DNA of 64,000 bases from Helochares maculicollis. Its lineage: Eukaryota > Arthropoda > Insecta > Coleoptera > Hydrophilidae. Each line of letters opens with the position of its first letter. Within the stretch, counting starts at the first letter, position 1. The notes beneath the pieces were generated by a model, which saw only the letters and a program-made list of their open reading frames with translations, was not told where the DNA came from and ran no database searches. The stretch is taken from the NCBI GenBank assembly GCA_033557835.1, contig JAWQRO010000043.1, forward strand, positions 1 to 64,000. The letters run 5' to 3'. Positions 60,293 through 64,000 of this stretch are shown piece by piece. A program made the translations under genes and the position numbers.

Positions 60293-61461
60293 GCAAGTTT
60301 AAAATGTCGTTTTTTCAAAAAATTTTATGAACAACGGTAAAACATTTTTATTCAAAGTATTGGCCCTCGATTTTTACATACTGAATTCATTTTTCGAGCA
60401 TTTTATGGATACTATTCCAAAAGAAAGCTTCAACTTATCATATCCATTCATTGAGCCATTTTTGCACATCCTCGAAAGTCTTGAAGTGTTTTTGGCGAGT
60501 GCGTGTCCCATTGAAGAAAATAGGTGATAATCACAAGGCGCCAGGTCTGGTGAATACGGCGGGTGGAATAGGAGTTCCCAACCAAACGAAGAAATCGCTT
60601 CTTTGACCACTTTTGCTGAATGTGCAGCAGCGTTGTCATGCTGCAGAATGACTTTGCCGTGTCTTCGAGCTCATTTTGGGCATTTTTCAATCAATGCGTG
60701 GTTTAAGTTGATCATTTGTTATCGATATCGGGCGGTATTAACTGCTTTGCCAGGTTTGAGAAGCTCTTCGGATTCGACCACATACACAAGCATTGTCTTC
60801 CTCCCAAAAACGATCCGGATTTGTACTCGATGTTGATGGCTGTCCTGGCGTTACCCACGATTTCTTACGTTTGGGATTCTCAAAATATATCCATTTTTCA
60901 TCTCCAATTACAACCCGATACAAAAACTCCTTTATTTTGTGGCGTAAATGCAGCATTTTGCACACGGTTTTTCGTCTTTCCATCTGTCGTTCGTTCAGTT
61001 TGTGTGGAACCCATTTTCCAACTTTTTGAATCTTCCCCATGACTCTCAGGCGATCGGAAAAGGCTTGCCGAGTGACATTCAACTGCTCCGCCATCATTTG
61101 TTGTGTTTGTGTATCGTCTTCGTCCAATAATGCTTGTAATTCGTCGTCTTCAAACTTTTTTGGTCGATTTTCACGTTCCTTGTCAACAACATTGAACTCG
61201 CCACTTTTGAAATGTTGAAACCAGCTTTCACAAGTCTTGACAGTTGGAGCAAGATGGCCGTAAGTCTCTACAAGAATTCGATGAGTTTACGATGCCTTCT
61301 TCTTTTGACAAGAAAAACAAGAAAATCACTACATTCCGAAAATGCTCTTTACTTGCCTCATATTTCGACATGCTTAACACGAAAAATTAGTATGCTACTA
61401 ACTCGTAAGCAACTAAACGAATGTGAAGATTTATAATGGGCAGTGTTACCAAAAAATGCCG
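60293..61461 (-). mobile_element. Family-1 mariner, right end truncated
   Basis: Left end CCAGGTGCGCAAGTTTAAAA. Minus-strand segments: MAEQLNVTRQAFSDRLRVMG, KIQKVGKWVPHKLNERQ, VVIGDEKWIYFENPKRKKSW, FGWELLFHPPYSPDLAPCDY. The GDEKW block is intact here but the frame is broken. Homology stops near 61461 without the right terminal repeat. Confidence 0.88.
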
Positions 61462-61869
61462 CTTTTTTGTTAAGTAACAGATTTTACAGAGGACGTGGCA
61501 ATATTCAGAAAAACAAGAGAATACCTCCAAGAAGTCGCCAAAGTGCTTGTGACACAGTCTATGGATTTAAAATCCCGTTTATAAGTCAGAAAGGATCTCT
61601 TAGCAAGAGATGATTAAATAGTTCTAAAAGCAATTCTTAGCTACGAGATGTCAAAACATAATCAAGAGCAAAACAGGAAACAACGTGGAAGTACGTTTTC
61701 TAATAAGAAGCCAAAACGGGCATTGACAGAATCAGAAACGAAGCTTACAGAAAGAAACTCTAAATTGCAACAACCTTGTTCGATAACTGTTGTACATTTA
61801 GAAGGCAATTTTCACGAGTCGTTCTTCAGGCCAGTTTGTTAACAACGAGAAAATTGTGCAAATGCGTGG

Positions 61870-62660
61870 TAATGTGATTATCGCTTGGTGTCAGGTCTGG
61901 GCTATAGTGTGAGTGCGATATAACAACCTGTTCAGTCTTGATGGGACACAACATCCTTCCTATTGGCAAATTCTGAATGCTTATGGCCGATCACCCGCTG
62001 CAATGTGGTGAGTTGTTGTCAGTATAGGTCCAAATAGAGCAATTGGTCCGATGGGAGCAGCTAATACTAGAGGATTCTCTTTCAATCCTACCAAAAAGAA
62101 AGTAAAATCTGTTTGACCGTTAGTCTTGACTTGGTGATCGCTTGGACCTGCTTTCCATGCTAGGATCTTTTTCGCCTTTTGTTCTCGTGTGAAACCCATT
62201 TTTCATCGCCACCTACCACAATGAACTGATTTTGTTACCCTCCATCAAAAATTGCAGACAGCAGTTCGCCCCAGAAGATACTTTTGAGTCAATTCGAGTC
62301 GCACCCATACATCGAACTTCTCCTTTAGACCAGCCTTATGGAAATGGTTGCAAATAGTTTTTTTTGCTAATCTTCAATTTTTGGGCAATGGAATAAGAGC
62401 TCGCTTGCCAATCTGACTTGACGATGTCCATAATTTGATCAACATTTTCCACGATTACCCTACCAGAGCATGTTTCATCTTCAACGTTCACTTTAAAGAA
62501 GCGTTGGAATCAATGCTTTTGTTTATGTTTAGTGTTTTGGGTCTACAAGACATTTTTTGGCTACCTGTATCACTTTTTCCCTTTCGTCCTAGTAGCACTA
62601 AAAATGTATCGAACTTTCGTTTTTTTATGTTCATTCTGAAACGCTCTAACACACAACTGG
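61870..62660 (-). pseudogene. Mariner transposase remnant (family 6)
   Basis: Broken − strand frames give a GDEKWV-like block near 62200, KGILYYELLPSDQ-type text and YCQQLTTLQRVIG, matching a subfamily different from family 1. No terminal repeats identified. Confidence 0.55.
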
Positions 62661-62715
62661 GCTCACTAAACACAAAACTAAACAGAACAGAATTTATTTT
62701 AAACCGTTGTATCCA

Positions 62716-62802
62716 AGTCGCAGTACAAGACGTAGTATAAGTCGCAGTATAAGACGTAGTATAAGTCGCAGTATAAGTCACAGTATAAGTCGCAGTATAA
62801 AG
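62716..62802. repeat. 12-bp minisatellite, about 7 units
   Basis: Unit GTCGCAGTATAA with variants GACGTAGTATAA and GTCACAGTATAA. It creates a Tyr/Thr-rich reading on the − strand that is not a gene. Confidence 0.85.
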
Positions 62803-62859
62803 TGACAGGTTACAACATGCATATCGGTCACTAAAGCCATCTAACGAAAAACGCATTTT

Positions 62860-64000
62860 CCCCTACTCAATATCAAAAAATGGTGTTTGAAACTCTTGTA
62901 ACCGCTGCATTTGATCATGAATTCAGACTTATGTATACGGATTCATTATTATCATTCCTCTGAGCTTATTATACGATAATAACTATAATTACTTCTTCTA
63001 AATTTATCTTAATCTGCAGAATAAGCATAACGATATTAATTAGAGCGTTTTATTAAATATTATAGCATGTTAACGTCTTTAAATTGCGGTAGAATTTGCA
63101 GCTCGAATAGCTAAATCCTACAAGTACATAAAGCTTCTACTCTTGAGCCCATCATTGTAGCTATCCATCTAATTAATTAATTAATTTTAATGAATTTGTA
63201 TTTACAACAAAGATTTTAAAACCTACTTTCGACCAATACGGATCTGAGTGAACAAACTACGAGTTTGAGCCACATAGCATTGTACATACTTTAGCTTGCT
63301 TCTAGCAACCTACTTTGTCGATTCTACAACCAACGTATTGTTGTCATTGCACCACGAGTACACTATGAGAAAACGTTCAGCCTCTATGGACTGAAACGCC
63401 TTGGTTCGACCAAATTGCGTTCAACGCAAGGAAGTTGTTCATATAGTTCCACCACATATGTGGTTTTACCCGTACTACTCTAATCTAAATACACTACTCA
63501 CTACGATATACAACTAGAATGAACGGGCGATGCGTTGATTGTATTTTTTAGGCATGTGTGAGTGCGTTGCTTGTCTTTATACTAGATATGAGAAGGAGAA
63601 GGAGAATAACTAGAGATGCCATTCATAAACTTCTTTGAGCGCTTATAAAAGAGTATTGTTAGCGCATTTAAAGTCAGTAGGTTATTTTAATGAATGCTTG
63701 TTCGTTCCATCTTCTTTTAAAATATTCATTAGCGTTCCTTAGTTTTTTTGATTGACGTTGTAGGCTGTATCGAAGCTGCATACCAGTATTGAACTCTAGA
63801 ATTTCATATGGGAGCTTGACTTAACAACTAAGGGTAAACAATACACGGCAGATAATCGCAAAAGCGCTTTGTAAAGAGTGTGAGAGAGACAAGATGATAA
63901 AGAGATAGAGACAGAGGACGGTACAGATGAAGAGAAAGAGGAGAGAGAGAGCGAATGAGAAGAAGGAGCGAGCCTAAAGTCATGTAAAATGTTATAGAAA
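62860..64000. other. No gene recognised; purine-rich end
   Basis: AT-rich to 63.5 kb. 63870-63975 is a GA-rich low-complexity run with many GAGAG pentamers, a possible GAGA-factor target or simple repeat. Confidence 0.4.

Noticed and set aside
62488..62856. 122-codon ORF with Tyr/Thr repeats
   Set aside because: The repeats come from the 12-bp minisatellite and the rest is transposon debris.
1..64000. tRNA, rRNA or miRNA genes
   Set aside because: None was recognised by eye; a covariance-model scan would be needed to exclude them.

Overview
This is nuclear DNA from an insect. It is AT-rich, has long introns and canonical GT–AG splice sites, carries many decayed mariner copies, and holds two genes with clearly insect-like proteins. 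The order cannot be fixed from the sequence. All exon models are manual: I joined splice sites so that reading frame and family homology both hold.

Layout. (1) 1–12.4 kb: upstream DNA with decayed mariner copies, a remnant of a second Tc1/mariner-type transposase, and a tandem duplication at 10.07–10.81 kb. (2) 12.4–39.2 kb: the Blimp-1 (PRDM1) gene on the + strand. It has a probable non-coding first exon ending at 12887, a start codon at 17688, eight coding exons ending at 37402 (835 codons plus stop), a PR/SET domain, a proline-rich middle and five zinc fingers, then an AU-rich 3' UTR. A 48-bp in-frame cassette exon may lie inside the PR/SET domain. The introns hold a mariner, a MITE-like element, a large inverted repeat of transposon debris, two more mariners and, on the opposite strand, an intronless Ly6-type gene (36382–36810). 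(3) 39.2–45.3 kb: a spacer of mariner copies and an R1-like LINE remnant. (4) 45.48–58.83 kb: lin-28 on the − strand, four coding exons (194 aa) with a cold-shock domain and two CCHC knuckles. One intron uses a GC donor, the 3' UTR carries a perfect lin-4/miR-125 seed site, and intron 1 is 8.96 kb with a 4.1-kb hairpin-rich tandem array. (5) 58.8–64 kb: lin-28 upstream DNA, two mariner remnants, a 12-bp minisatellite and purine-rich low-complexity sequence.

How the genes relate. Blimp-1 (a repressor that times ecdysone responses in insects) and lin-28 (an RNA-binding heterochronic factor) sit tail to tail with only transposon debris between them. PRDM1 and LIN28B are also near neighbours in the human genome, so the linkage may be ancient. 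The most interesting signals are this linkage, the possible PR/SET cassette exon, the miR-125 site and GC–AG intron in lin-28, the hairpin array, and the nested Ly6 gene.
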